Origin: Photobacterium malacitanum
Lineage (GTDB): Bacteria > Pseudomonadota > Gammaproteobacteria > Enterobacterales > Vibrionaceae
Length of the DNA: 64,000 bases
Assembly: GCF_900185615.1 (NCBI RefSeq)
Contig: NZ_FYAK01000010.1
Span: 30,631 to 94,630, forward strand
Reading direction: 5' to 3'
The notes beneath the pieces are model-generated. The model was not told the origin of the DNA. It was given only the letters and a program-made list of their open reading frames with translations, and searched no databases. A program made the position numbers and the translations under genes. Below are positions 27,711 through 35,815 of the stretch, in pieces. The stretch's first letter is position 1. The number at the start of each line of letters is the position of its first letter.

Positions 27711-27729
27711 TACTTTATGGTATAAAGTA
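27711..27729. promoter_or_regulatory. Candidate operator in the efflux/LysR divergent promoter
   Basis: TACTTTATGGTATAAAGTA is an 8-3-8 perfect inverted repeat in the 80-bp gap between the nodT-like and lysR genes. It contains the T-N11-A form expected for a LysR-type binding site, so it is the best candidate for the regulator's site. Confidence 0.6.
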
Positions 27730-27776
27730 TAAATTGGATTAAATTGTTGTTATATAGATCACAAAGGAAAAGACTG

Positions 27777-28697
27777 TTGCAGACAAAAAACAATAAAATT
27801 GGCTTTGATCTTAATACGATCAAGATTTTTGCACGTGTTGTTGAAATACAAAGTTTTACGCAAGCCGCTGCTGAACTAGAGTTAACAAAATCAACAGTAA
27901 GCAGAAAAGTAGCAGAATTAGAACGATATCTAGGTGTTAAATTATTAACACGCTCAACACGCCAATTAGTTTTAACAACAGAAGGCGATACTTTTTATCG
28001 TTCTTGTTCGCATATTTTGGAAGTCTTACAACAATCTGAACTTGAAGTGACTGCTAGCCATGATTTAATTTGCGGCACATTAAATATGGTAATGCCGGTT
28101 GAGGTAGGAAAAGGAATTATTGGCGATTGTATAAAAGCATTTATGAACCTTCATCCTAATTTAAAAATCCACCTTGAGCTATCAAACCGTAAAGTTGATC
28201 TTATCAAGGAAGGCTTTGATATTATGATACAGGTTGGGGAGATTGAAGATTCGTCTTTGATTGTCAGAACATTCCATCATACAACACGGGTGTTAGTCGC
28301 TAGCCCAAAATACATAGAACAATATGGTTTACCACAAAACTTATCTGACTTAAAAATACCGCATCAACAAATTCGTATGATAAGTAATGTACGTACAAGT
28401 AATAAAGATGTACTAGAAGGGCTACCTTACCGTTTTAAAGTTAATACATTAAGTGCAGCGTTAGATATGTGCTTAGAGGGGTTTGGTATTACCTACATTC
28501 CTGAATTTTTGTGCCGAAATTTAATTAATGAAGGCAAATTAATTCATATTTTACCCAGCCTTTATAAGTCGCAAATCCCTATTCCTGTCAGCTTCATTTA
28601 CCCAGAGCGTGATTTAATGCCGCGCCGATTACGTGCATTTATTGATTTTACCATCGCGCAATTTCAAGATGAGATCCAACGCCGTAAAAAAGGCTAA
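27777..28697 (+). CDS. LysR-family transcriptional regulator of the efflux operon (306 aa)
   Basis: LysR-type regulator with an N-terminal winged helix-turn-helix (LNTIKIFARVVEIQSFTQAAAELELTKSTVSRKVAELE, residues about 12-50) and a C-terminal periplasmic-binding-like effector domain. I place the start at TTG 27777 because AAGGA is 8 nt upstream and the usual LysR N-terminal length results; upstream TTG codons lack this spacing. It belongs to the CrgA/DsdC-like majority of LysR proteins with no predicted specific ligand. Divergent arrangement implies control of the EmrAB-NodT genes. Confidence 0.88.
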   Translation: MQTKNNKIGFDLNTIKIFARVVEIQSFTQAAAELELTKSTVSRKVAELERYLGVKLLTRSTRQLVLTTEGDTFYRSCSHILEVLQQSELEVTASHDLICGTLNMVMPVEVGKGIIGDCIKAFMNLHPNLKIHLELSNRKVDLIKEGFDIMIQVGEIEDSSLIVRTFHHTTRVLVASPKYIEQYGLPQNLSDLKIPHQQIRMISNVRTSNKDVLEGLPYRFKVNTLSAALDMCLEGFGITYIPEFLCRNLINEGKLIHILPSLYKSQIPIPVSFIYPERDLMPRRLRAFIDFTIAQFQDEIQRRKKG

Positions 28698-28794
28698 ATG
28701 GTATTCAAACCAACGATAACAATGCCGAGTCTGCATGTACTCAATCAGGCAATCTATACTGAGTTTCCATGCTTAACCGCCTCACTTTCACTAA

Positions 28795-28825
28795 AAAGAC
28801 AAAATTTTTAGACAATTTTGTCTTT
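28795..28825. repeat. 12-bp inverted repeat after the LysR gene
   Basis: AAAGACAAAATT / AATTTTGTCTTT with a 7-nt loop, about 100 bp past the lysR stop. It may be a terminator with a short U tract or a binding site. Confidence 0.45.
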
Positions 28826-28908
28826 CAAAATAAAAAACACAAAAATGTTATTGCAATGAATATTAATAACGGTCATGAAATAATAACATTATAAAAAACA
28901 GACTATTA

Positions 28909-29058
28909 ATGTCGAACATCGATAGAAAACGCCAACTTCTCAATGACATTCAAATAGTCTCTGATCGCGTTGCTCACCAAATATACAATGTTTTAAATAT
29001 CGCCTTAACAGTGGTTTTTTATACCAATACTCCAAAGTTACCAACTCGAACTAAATAG
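28909..29058 (+). CDS. Possible small protein (49 aa)
   Basis: Open frame of 49 codons, MSNIDRKRQLLNDIQIVS..., with a predicted amphipathic helix and no signal peptide. It lacks a clear Shine-Dalgarno and no family is recognised. Listed because it is the only plausible coding content of the 511-bp gap 28698-29208; chance is a real alternative. Confidence 0.2.
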   Translation: MSNIDRKRQLLNDIQIVSDRVAHQIYNVLNIALTVVFYTNTPKLPTRTK

Positions 29059-29208
29059 ATAATGTTAAAAATCAAGGCTAATTAAGTATTTTTAATTAAA
29101 ACAAAAGCTGAATTACCATTAATTTAGTAACAATGTTTTTACTATTAGGGTGATTATCATTCATGAGGTAATGAATAGAATGGCGGCATCTAATTAAGGA
29201 GTTAAATC

Positions 29209-29391
29209 ATGAAAAACGCACTTTTTGCATCACTTATTTTATTAGCATCAGCTGGCGCACAAGCAAGCAACTCAACAGCGACAGGGCCATTAGTAAATTG
29301 TTCTCTTTCTAATGGCAAATCTGATTATATGCCAGTAATGATGTGTGAAATACAACAGCAAAATATGAATAAAAATAATGAGACTTTATAA
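29209..29391 (+). CDS. Small exported protein with two cysteines (60 aa)
   Basis: Short secreted or periplasmic protein with a good Shine-Dalgarno (AAGGAG 8 nt upstream). The signal peptide is residues 1-19 (LFASLILLASAGAQA), leaving about 41 residues with Cys31 and Cys46 that could form one disulfide. It is followed by its own terminator and lies just before the second dehydrogenase cassette, with no similarity to the 80-aa protein there. The family is not recognised. Confidence 0.65.
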   Translation: MKNALFASLILLASAGAQASNSTATGPLVNCSLSNGKSDYMPVMMCEIQQQNMNKNNETL

Positions 29392-29445
29392 TCTCTAAAG
29401 ATCATAGATTACACATTTTATTTATTATATTTTGATATGATCCAA

Positions 29446-29475
29446 AACAAAGGCTGCATTATTGCGGCCTTTGTT
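29446..29475 (+). terminator. Intrinsic terminator after the 60-aa protein gene
   Basis: Stem AACAAAGGC-t-GCA / TGC-g-GCCTTTGTT with a 4-nt loop and one mismatch; partial T tract on the 3' side. The remainder of 29392-29697 shows only the conserved cassette leader. Confidence 0.7.
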
Positions 29476-29648
29476 ATATCTGAACCTTCGTCTTTACTAA
29501 ATGCATTTCAGCACTTAGAAACTCGCGCCGTGCATCTAAAAACCTCGCCCTAAACCCTGCCCTTCATATTATTCCATTTATGTAACAATCTTTTGCTAAT
29601 TAAGCGTATTGTTGTTAATGATGTAATTATCAATAATACATCCATCGA

Positions 29649-29663
29649 AACGCAGATGGCGTT
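29649..29663 (+). promoter_or_regulatory. Conserved inverted repeat in the 5' region of cassette 2
   Basis: AACGC-agatg-GCGTT, 34 bp before the ATG of the second 80-aa protein; the counterpart of 15328-15342. Arms are identical in the two copies while the loop differs by one base. Confidence 0.5.
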
Positions 29664-29697
29664 GGTAAACAACTATCAAGATAAGGTTACACAACTC

Positions 29698-29940
29698 ATG
29701 AAAACAGTTATTAAAGCAATTATCGCCACCGCCATTATCGCCACTTCTTACACAGCATCTGCACGTGATGGTGCATTCACAGGCAACGTTAGTTTCAATA
29801 ACCAAGCTAATAATGCTGTTGTAGCCAGCCACTACGCTGTCAACGGTACTGCTGATAAATCACACTCAGGGATTGTGGTAACAAGTAAAAACAGCCACAT
29901 GAGCTTTAATGAAAAACTATTATCAGCAGCTGATAAGTAA
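29698..29940 (+). CDS. Small exported protein, cassette copy 2 (80 aa)
   Basis: Paralogue of the protein at 15378-15620 with a single amino-acid change (Ser63 for Asn63) and numerous silent differences. It has the same Sec signal peptide (1-22, ASA cleavage). The frame stays open upstream to 29593, but the conserved leader and the paralogue fix the start at 29698. It precedes the second iron-dependent alcohol dehydrogenase and the EutQ-like cupin. Function is unknown; near-identity at the protein level against diverged DNA argues that both copies are functional. Confidence 0.75.
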   Translation: MKTVIKAIIATAIIATSYTASARDGAFTGNVSFNNQANNAVVASHYAVNGTADKSHSGIVVTSKNSHMSFNEKLLSAADK

Positions 29941-30132
29941 TAATGCAGCAACCTAAGTATGTTTAATCACGTCACATTGTTACCGTTGAGTAAAGGTGTT
30001 TTAGTTTTAAGCCTATTGTTACCAAAATAACATGATGTAGAATACTGCTTCGACACAAACAATAACAACTAAGTTCGATATAGCAGCAGCATTTTCTCAT
30101 TTTTAAACGCGCTATCAAACAGATTAAGACTT

Positions 30133-30189
30133 ATGGCTAACACGGTAAGTCACTATAAATTAATAATAATTATCGGAGTTTTACGATGA
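30133..30189 (+). CDS. Possible leader peptide overlapping the dehydrogenase start (18 aa)
   Basis: ATG at 30133 opens MANTVSHYKLIIIIGVLR and stops at a TGA overlapping the ATG of the dehydrogenase (ATGA). The homologous leader of cassette 1 (15841) is one base longer and runs in frame into its dehydrogenase. The DNA conservation of the leader suggests a function in expression, but it may only be conserved untranslated sequence. Confidence 0.3.
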   Translation: MANTVSHYKLIIIIGVLR

Positions 30190-31337
30190 GCAATGTTTTT
30201 TACATGCCACCTGTAACGTTAATGGGCCCTAATGCTATTCAATCTTTAGGTGCTGAACTTGCATCAAAAGATCTTCAAAAAGCCCTGATCGTCACAGACA
30301 GTGTATTGGTTGAAGTCGGTCTGGTTAGCAAGCTAACAGATGAGCTAAAAGCCCATAACTTAGATTTTGTTATCTATGATGGCGTGCAACCTAATCCAAC
30401 TGAGCAAAATATTGATGATGGCCTGGAGCTATTAGCAAACAGCCACGCTGATTTTGTGATTTCATTTGGTGGCGGCTCTTCTCACGATACCGCGAAAGGT
30501 ATCGCATTAGTGGCAACCAACGGCGGTCATATTCGTGATTACTCTAAAGGTGTTCACTTATCGAAAAATCCACAATTACCATTAGTTACGGTTAACACAA
30601 CTGCGGGTACCGCTTCAGAAATGACAGTATTTGCGATCATCACTAATCAAGAAGATGAAACTAAATACCCTGTCGTTGATAAGCACTTCACCCCTATTAT
30701 TGCAGTAAACGATTCAGAATTAATGGTGGCAATGCCTACCTTCCTCACTGCAACAACCGGTATGGATGCACTAACCCATGCAGTTGAAGCCTATGTTTCA
30801 ACAGCAGCAACACCAATTACTGATGCAGCAGCAATCAAAGCAATTGAGCTGATCATGCATAATTTAGAAACAGCGGTGAATGACGGTCAAAACCGCGAAG
30901 CACGCGATGCAATGCAGTACGGTGAGTACCTTGCAGGCATGGCATTCTCTAATGCATCACTAGGTTATGTTCACTCAATGGCGCACCAACTAGGTGGTGT
31001 TTACGATCTGTCACATGGTCTATGTAACGCTATTCTATTAGCTGAAGTATCACGCTTTAACGCCAAGCAAGTACCAGAGCGTTTTGTTGATATCGCGAAA
31101 GCAATGGGTATCGATACAGCATTAATGACACAAGAAGATGCAATTGATGCAGCTCTTGATGCAATTGATGGTTTATCAGCCGCTGTTGGTACTAAACAGC
31201 GCTTAGCCGATTTGGGTGTAACCGAAGACAAGCTTGCGTTCATGGCACAAAATGCCCTCAACGATGCGTGTTCTTTAACTAACCCACGTAAAGCGAGCCT
31301 AGAAGAAATCATTGAGATCTTCAAAGCACGCATGTAA
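30186..31337 (+). CDS. Iron-containing alcohol dehydrogenase, copy 2 (383 aa)
   Basis: Close paralogue of the enzyme at 15895-17046, with the same motifs: GGGSSHDTAKGIAL for NAD binding, TTAGTASEMT, and the metal site in DALTHAVEAY plus HSMAHQLGGVYDLSHGLCNA. Differences cluster in the C-terminal helical domain. The GGAG Shine-Dalgarno is 8 nt before the ATG. Unlike copy 1 it has no terminator directly after it, and the EutQ-like cupin gene follows within 68 nt, so they form an operon. Likely acts on short-chain alcohols or aldehydes; the exact substrate is unknown. Confidence 0.92.
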   Translation: MSNVFYMPPVTLMGPNAIQSLGAELASKDLQKALIVTDSVLVEVGLVSKLTDELKAHNLDFVIYDGVQPNPTEQNIDDGLELLANSHADFVISFGGGSSHDTAKGIALVATNGGHIRDYSKGVHLSKNPQLPLVTVNTTAGTASEMTVFAIITNQEDETKYPVVDKHFTPIIAVNDSELMVAMPTFLTATTGMDALTHAVEAYVSTAATPITDAAAIKAIELIMHNLETAVNDGQNREARDAMQYGEYLAGMAFSNASLGYVHSMAHQLGGVYDLSHGLCNAILLAEVSRFNAKQVPERFVDIAKAMGIDTALMTQEDAIDAALDAIDGLSAAVGTKQRLADLGVTEDKLAFMAQNALNDACSLTNPRKASLEEIIEIFKARM

Positions 31338-31405
31338 TAAGCACCACCCTACATAAGGCTGGATAAAAATTACCAGCCATTATTATAAAAAGAAGGATAA
31401 ATCCA

Positions 31406-31798
31406 ATGACTACATTAACTGAAAAACCAGGTATCTCGCTGATCAAAGCAGGCTCTTTTAAGCTAAACGACCTAAGCAAGCTATTAGAAGTTGAAGGCCT
31501 AAAAAGCGACATGGCTGAAGTTGCTGTTACTAACAACAGTGCACCATTGACAATTGGTCACTTCACTATGTCTCCAGGTGTTGAATTTGAATACTTCTAC
31601 GATTCAGTAGAGTACAAAGTTGTAACGAAAGGCAAGATCGTAATGCGTGATATGGAAGGCAACAAATATGTTGCTGAAGTAGGCGACGTTATTCTGTTCT
31701 CTGCTGATGTTAAAGTTATCTTTGATGCAGAAAGTGACGGTGAAGCAATCTACACTGCACACCGCCAAGCAGCTGAAGATTTTGCACCTGCAAAATAA
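31406..31798 (+). CDS. EutQ-like cupin protein (130 aa)
   Basis: Single-domain cupin resembling the C-terminal part of the ethanolamine-utilisation protein EutQ. The cupin core is FEYFYDSVEYKVVTKGKIVMRD followed by VAEVGDVILFSADVKVIF, with few of the classical metal-binding histidines. AAGGA lies 8 nt before the ATG. Its position after the alcohol dehydrogenase suggests a shared pathway, perhaps alcohol or acetaldehyde handling, but no eut cluster is nearby. A weak GGCTGG/CCAGCC hairpin lies between the genes (31357-31378) and a terminator follows. Confidence 0.75.
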   Translation: MTTLTEKPGISLIKAGSFKLNDLSKLLEVEGLKSDMAEVAVTNNSAPLTIGHFTMSPGVEFEYFYDSVEYKVVTKGKIVMRDMEGNKYVAEVGDVILFSADVKVIFDAESDGEAIYTAHRQAAEDFAPAK

Positions 31799-31820
31799 TT
31801 TCATTGCCAAATGAATCCTT

Positions 31821-31851
31821 AAAGCCTTGAACCTTGTTTAAGGCTTTTTTT
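31821..31851 (+). terminator. Intrinsic terminator after the cupin gene
   Basis: AAAGCCTT / AAGGCTTT stem with an 11-nt loop and a run of seven T residues. Confidence 0.85.
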
Positions 31852-31881
31852 ATCGACACAATGCCATTTAGAGAATAAAAC

Positions 31882-32145
31882 ATGCCAGAGAATATCGTCG
31901 TTGAGGTGAGTAACTACAGAAGCTCACCCAAAAAAGTATCAATAAAAGCCTATTGCAATGAAAAGAAAAAACTACCAAGTGCAGTCAATATTTCATTAGA
32001 ACAATATGAATCTTTTGGACTGATTCAATCTTTAACGAATATTGAAAATAACAGTAACAATCAAGTACTTATTGATAAGTGTAAAGCATTACTTGGTTAC
32101 ATTGCTTCAGGTGCAACCATTCGTATGAATTGCTATGCCAGATAA
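31882..32145 (+). CDS. Hypothetical protein (87 aa)
   Basis: Small soluble protein, MPENIVVEVSNYRSSPKK..., without signal peptide or membrane helix; mixed alpha/beta composition with three cysteines. GAGA upstream of the ATG is a modest Shine-Dalgarno. No family recognised. It lies behind a terminator and so needs its own promoter in the 80 bp before it. A short, decayed copy of its residues 12-25 region appears at 32325-32351, hinting that the gene was once duplicated in tandem. Confidence 0.5.
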   Translation: MPENIVVEVSNYRSSPKKVSIKAYCNEKKKLPSAVNISLEQYESFGLIQSLTNIENNSNNQVLIDKCKALLGYIASGATIRMNCYAR

Positions 32146-32324
32146 AATGGTCATCCGTCGATGGGCTATTTTCACTAAAAATAGGTAGATTTAAAATAAA
32201 TCTAAACAATACAAAATACACCCCAGAGATTTATTTTAACTCTGCCGTACTGGCAATTTAGAAACGTAACCGCGTCACTTTATTCAATACTTCAGCCTTC
32301 ACTGCCGCACAGGCCTACAAAAGC

Positions 32325-32351
32325 TCCCCAAAAGTATCAATAAAAGCGTAT
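32325..32351 (+). pseudogene. Remnant resembling part of the 87-aa protein gene
   Basis: The stretch translates as YKSSPKVSIKAYR in one frame, against YRSSPKKVSIKAYC in the 87-aa protein, with a 3-bp deletion. DNA identity is high over about 40 bp and vanishes on both sides. There is no start codon or reading frame, so it is at most a fragment of a lost paralogue. Confidence 0.4.
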
Positions 32352-32531
32352 CGTGTTTTATTTTATATAACGTTAATCAAGGTGCAAAAAAAGACTATGT
32401 TTTTTTTGCTGTTTAATTAAGCTGAAAGTTTACAACATAAAATGATTGCAGTTGTCATAACGAAATAAACACTAACTATACGGTTATAGTGAGGAAGTGT
32501 TAACAAAGGAATAAATGGAATAAATGAGGAC

Positions 32532-32572
32532 TGCCTCGTAAGTTAATTGTTCAGAATTAACTCAACGAGGCA
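32532..32572. repeat. Long hairpin in intergenic DNA
   Basis: TGCCTCGT-a-AGTTAATT / AATTAACT-ca-ACGAGGCA around a 6-nt loop: 16 paired bases with a small bulge. No strong T run follows. It stands alone in the 619-bp region 32146-32764, which otherwise contains the remnant at 32325 and a terminator; candidate structured RNA end or bidirectional stop. Confidence 0.45.
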
Positions 32573-32677
32573 TAAGATTTTCGTAGCCAAATGAATTTAT
32601 GCTCAATCATTAGCATAAACAATAGCTGTTGTTTTGTTTTGTGGCTTTGACCTCATTATTGCTATTTTTCATAAAAA

Positions 32678-32711
32678 AAAATCGAATCCCACTTGCATAG
32701 GATTCGATTTT
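32678..32711 (-). terminator. Intrinsic terminator of the molybdoenzyme gene
   Basis: 12-bp perfect stem AAAATCGAATCC / GGATTCGATTTT with a 10-nt loop; read on the minus strand it ends in nine T residues. Confidence 0.85.
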
Positions 32712-32764
32712 AATCATTGTTAATCAATAACTAACAATGTTGTTGTTGCGGTTTATTAACGTTA

Positions 32765-35440
32765 CTATGCTTTTGCTGCGTGTTTATCTAAATATTCTAA
32801 AACAAGTTTACGATCAGCAGCACTTAACCCTGCTCGAGGGAACATACTTTGCGTGATCCCTTCCCATTGCGCGCGTGTATGTGCTGCAGGGTTAGGTGCT
32901 GCGTGACACATAGTACAACTAGCATAGAAAATTTCCTGACCACGGCTAATCTTCGGTGCCGCTTTACTCGCATTGGCTTTATGCAGTAAGGCTATACGAC
33001 CATCAATGTTCAAATCAACCATAGGTAAAATACAACCATCATTCGGTCCAGTCGGTTGCTGTATCATTGGTGGCTCATAAGCTTTATTAGGTGAGCATGG
33101 ATTGGTACATTTTTTATAATACGCCAAACAGGTATTCGCACTGGTACCTTGGCTTAGTCCGCCACATGATTGATCTGATGTCAGAATATTAATCTGGCCA
33201 CTATTACAACGACCTAGTTTATCTAACTGTAACCATGCACCTTCATGAAGACAGGCAACGCCACGGCGAACTTCTTTTGATAATTTAGCACCACAAAGTA
33301 GCGCACCACGTTCATTATGTAACTCGACAAGATCGCCATCAACAATACCTTGATCATGCGCATCTTGTTCGTTAATCAACAAATACTGACGACCGTCAAC
33401 ACATTCATAACTATTGGTATCTGCGTTTGCCATTTGTGAGTGTAAGCGCATCCATGGGTGTGGGCTCAGAATATGTAATTGACCTTTTTTAGCATTACCT
33501 AAAAATTCAAACGGCTGCATATATGTTGGTACAGGTGGGCAATCATCAAGCTTCATTTTAGCGATAGATTCGCTGTACAGCTCAATTTTACCTGATGGCG
33601 TATGTAATGGGTGTTTCTCTGGATCATCATAAAATGCGCCATGACGTTGCCAGTAATCCGCTTTTTCTGGCGTTGGCATCACGGTAACACCATCTTTCCA
33701 GAACTCATCAAACGGTTTGATTTTAGCGGCAGTGGATGATTCATATGCTGTTTTCAGCAATGTCATCATATCTTTACCAGTGGTGAACTTATCTTCTACA
33801 TGGAAGATTTTGGCTAAACGACGGAAAATTTCAAAGTCATCTAAGCTTTCACCATAAGGTTCAATCACTTGCTGCATAGCATAAACTTTATTATTGCTAT
33901 AGGTGCCACCAGACGTTATATCAATCCGCTCTAATGCACTGGTTGCGGGTAAAACAATATCGGCAAATCGCGCTGACGCACACCACCATGTATCCTGACA
34001 GACATAAGTCTCAACTTTATCATTCATTGCTTTAATCAAAGCATTGAGGTTTTGTTGATGTGAGAACAGATTATTACCTGAGTTATATACCATTGATATA
34101 TCAGGGAATTTTAACGTTTGACCATTATAAGTAAATGACTTACCAGGATTACGTAGCATTTCAGCTTGCAGAACAACCGGACAACCCGCAGAGACAGGGT
34201 TAAAGCCTTGACCTAATGTCACAGGCAATGAAGCACCTGATTGTGGCATACCGCCGTTACCATAATGCCAACTAAAACCAAAGCCTTCACCAGGTTTGCC
34301 AATTTTACCAGCCATAGCTGCAAAGTTAATAATTGACCAGTGGATCATCTCGCCGTGATCAGCACGTTGCACTGCCCAACCAGCTGCAATTTGGGTTTTT
34401 TTCGTTTTAAATAGTACTGCGAGCTTTTTAATTTCAGCCGCTGAAATACCAGTAATTTTAGCCGCCCACTCAGGCGTTTTGGCAACACCATCTTGTTTAC
34501 CTAATAAATAATCAAGATATTGTTCATAACCAACGGTATATTTTTTCAAATATTCAAGATCTGCTAATTTTTGATCTTGTAAATGAAAAGCCATCGCATT
34601 AAATAACGCAGTGTCAGTACCGGGAATAATTGATACCCACTCACTGTCTAAATTACGATCGGTTGTGGTTCGTTTAGGGTTAATTGAAATGAACTTAATC
34701 CCTTTTTGTTTCCACTTCAGCCAATGACTTTGCATTTGATGATCTGCGACACGAAACTCAACTCGGTTGGTTTTCCAAGGATCACTGCCAACTAACACAA
34801 ATACTTCGGTGTTTTCTTCAATAACAGGCCACGCTGTTTGAGGTGAATATACTTCCATATCACCGACAATGTGCGGCAAAATAACAGTTGAAGCACCCGC
34901 AGAATAGTCACCAATCGTGGTACTGCAACCACCGATTAAATTAAAGAAACGTCCTTGAACAACAGGTGGGCGTAATAACCCCGTATTTGACCAACCATCA
35001 TAAGATGAATCAAAAATACCTTGGTTACCTTTATTTTCAATGGTATGCAAAATAGCACTGGCTGTTAATTGTAATGCCGTATCCCAACTTACTCTCACAA
35101 ACGGTTCTTTACCGCGTAATTCAGGTTTAGTATCCCCACCTAAATTTTCTAAATATGATTTACGTACCATTGGATATTGAATACGTGTTTTATTATAAGT
35201 TCGGCTTAATAAGCCTTCTAGTAACATTTCAGTTGGCTGTGGATCAAGTTCTTTACGCGGTTGAATACCAACTAATTTTCCGTCTTTTACTACACCATAG
35301 AAAGGCCCCCAGTGACTCGCACTAGGAATTAAAATTGTATCATCAGCAAATGCAAAGTTTGCGGGGAATAATGTTAAACCATTTGCTGCAATAGCCGTGG
35401 CAATAGCTGATTTTAAAAAGTTACGACGAGAAATAGGCAT
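32765..35440 (-). CDS. TMAO/DMSO-type molybdopterin reductase with fused C-terminal cytochrome c domain (891 aa)
   Basis: Periplasmic molybdoenzyme of the TorA/BisC/DMSO-reductase family, probably reducing trimethylamine N-oxide or a related S/N-oxide. A Tat signal SRRNFLKSAIA begins the protein. The Mo-ligand region GDYSAGASTVILPHIVGDMEVY matches the serine ligand motif of TorA. Then VGSDPWKTN, GINPKRT-like (SINPKRTTTDR) and the C-terminal MGD-binding domain follow. After about residue 830 comes a separate monohaem domain with CTMCH (842-846) and a possible axial Met866, resembling the last haem domain of TorC-type cytochromes. The ATG at 35440 has GGAG 5 nt upstream. No torC or torD gene is adjacent, so the fused haem may replace the usual electron donor contact. 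Confidence 0.88.
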   Translation of the reverse strand: MPISRRNFLKSAIATAIAANGLTLFPANFAFADDTILIPSASHWGPFYGVVKDGKLVGIQPRKELDPQPTEMLLEGLLSRTYNKTRIQYPMVRKSYLENLGGDTKPELRGKEPFVRVSWDTALQLTASAILHTIENKGNQGIFDSSYDGWSNTGLLRPPVVQGRFFNLIGGCSTTIGDYSAGASTVILPHIVGDMEVYSPQTAWPVIEENTEVFVLVGSDPWKTNRVEFRVADHQMQSHWLKWKQKGIKFISINPKRTTTDRNLDSEWVSIIPGTDTALFNAMAFHLQDQKLADLEYLKKYTVGYEQYLDYLLGKQDGVAKTPEWAAKITGISAAEIKKLAVLFKTKKTQIAAGWAVQRADHGEMIHWSIINFAAMAGKIGKPGEGFGFSWHYGNGGMPQSGASLPVTLGQGFNPVSAGCPVVLQAEMLRNPGKSFTYNGQTLKFPDISMVYNSGNNLFSHQQNLNALIKAMNDKVETYVCQDTWWCASARFADIVLPATSALERIDITSGGTYSNNKVYAMQQVIEPYGESLDDFEIFRRLAKIFHVEDKFTTGKDMMTLLKTAYESSTAAKIKPFDEFWKDGVTVMPTPEKADYWQRHGAFYDDPEKHPLHTPSGKIELYSESIAKMKLDDCPPVPTYMQPFEFLGNAKKGQLHILSPHPWMRLHSQMANADTNSYECVDGRQYLLINEQDAHDQGIVDGDLVELHNERGALLCGAKLSKEVRRGVACLHEGAWLQLDKLGRCNSGQINILTSDQSCGGLSQGTSANTCLAYYKKCTNPCSPNKAYEPPMIQQPTGPNDGCILPMVDLNIDGRIALLHKANASKAAPKISRGQEIFYASCTMCHAAPNPAAHTRAQWEGITQSMFPRAGLSAADRKLVLEYLDKHAAKA

Positions 35441-35815
35441 AATATCTCCAATTGCCATTTATATTCTAAGCGTCTTGAAAATAATGATATTCAACGTATT
35501 TAATTTAACACTAACTAGTGACAACAAATCGCTTGCTGTCAGTGGTATTTATTAGCAATACATAATTTATCAAATATTCTTAATAGCTTTATTTTTTTAT
35601 TTATACATATGGATATATTATGAATATTACGCTTTATTTCAGCTTAAAATAAATCTTAATATAACAAACACTGATTCTATAAATGACTTTATAAACAATA
35701 CAATGTTTGATATCGATTATGATTTGAATATAAAAAATACAAAAAAAATCCTACGATAAACACCGTAGGATTTTTAAAATAGTAATTTCAATTAATGCTT
35801 ATATTTTATTATTAA
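35441..35815. other. Intergenic region with the terminator of the third GH92 gene
   Basis: 375 bp. It holds the molybdoenzyme promoter and an intrinsic terminator of the GH92 gene (stem AAAAATCCTACG 35744-35755 with CGTAGGATTTTT 35764-35775, ending in T8 on the minus strand). I see no TorR box or other recognised operator. Confidence 0.6.
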
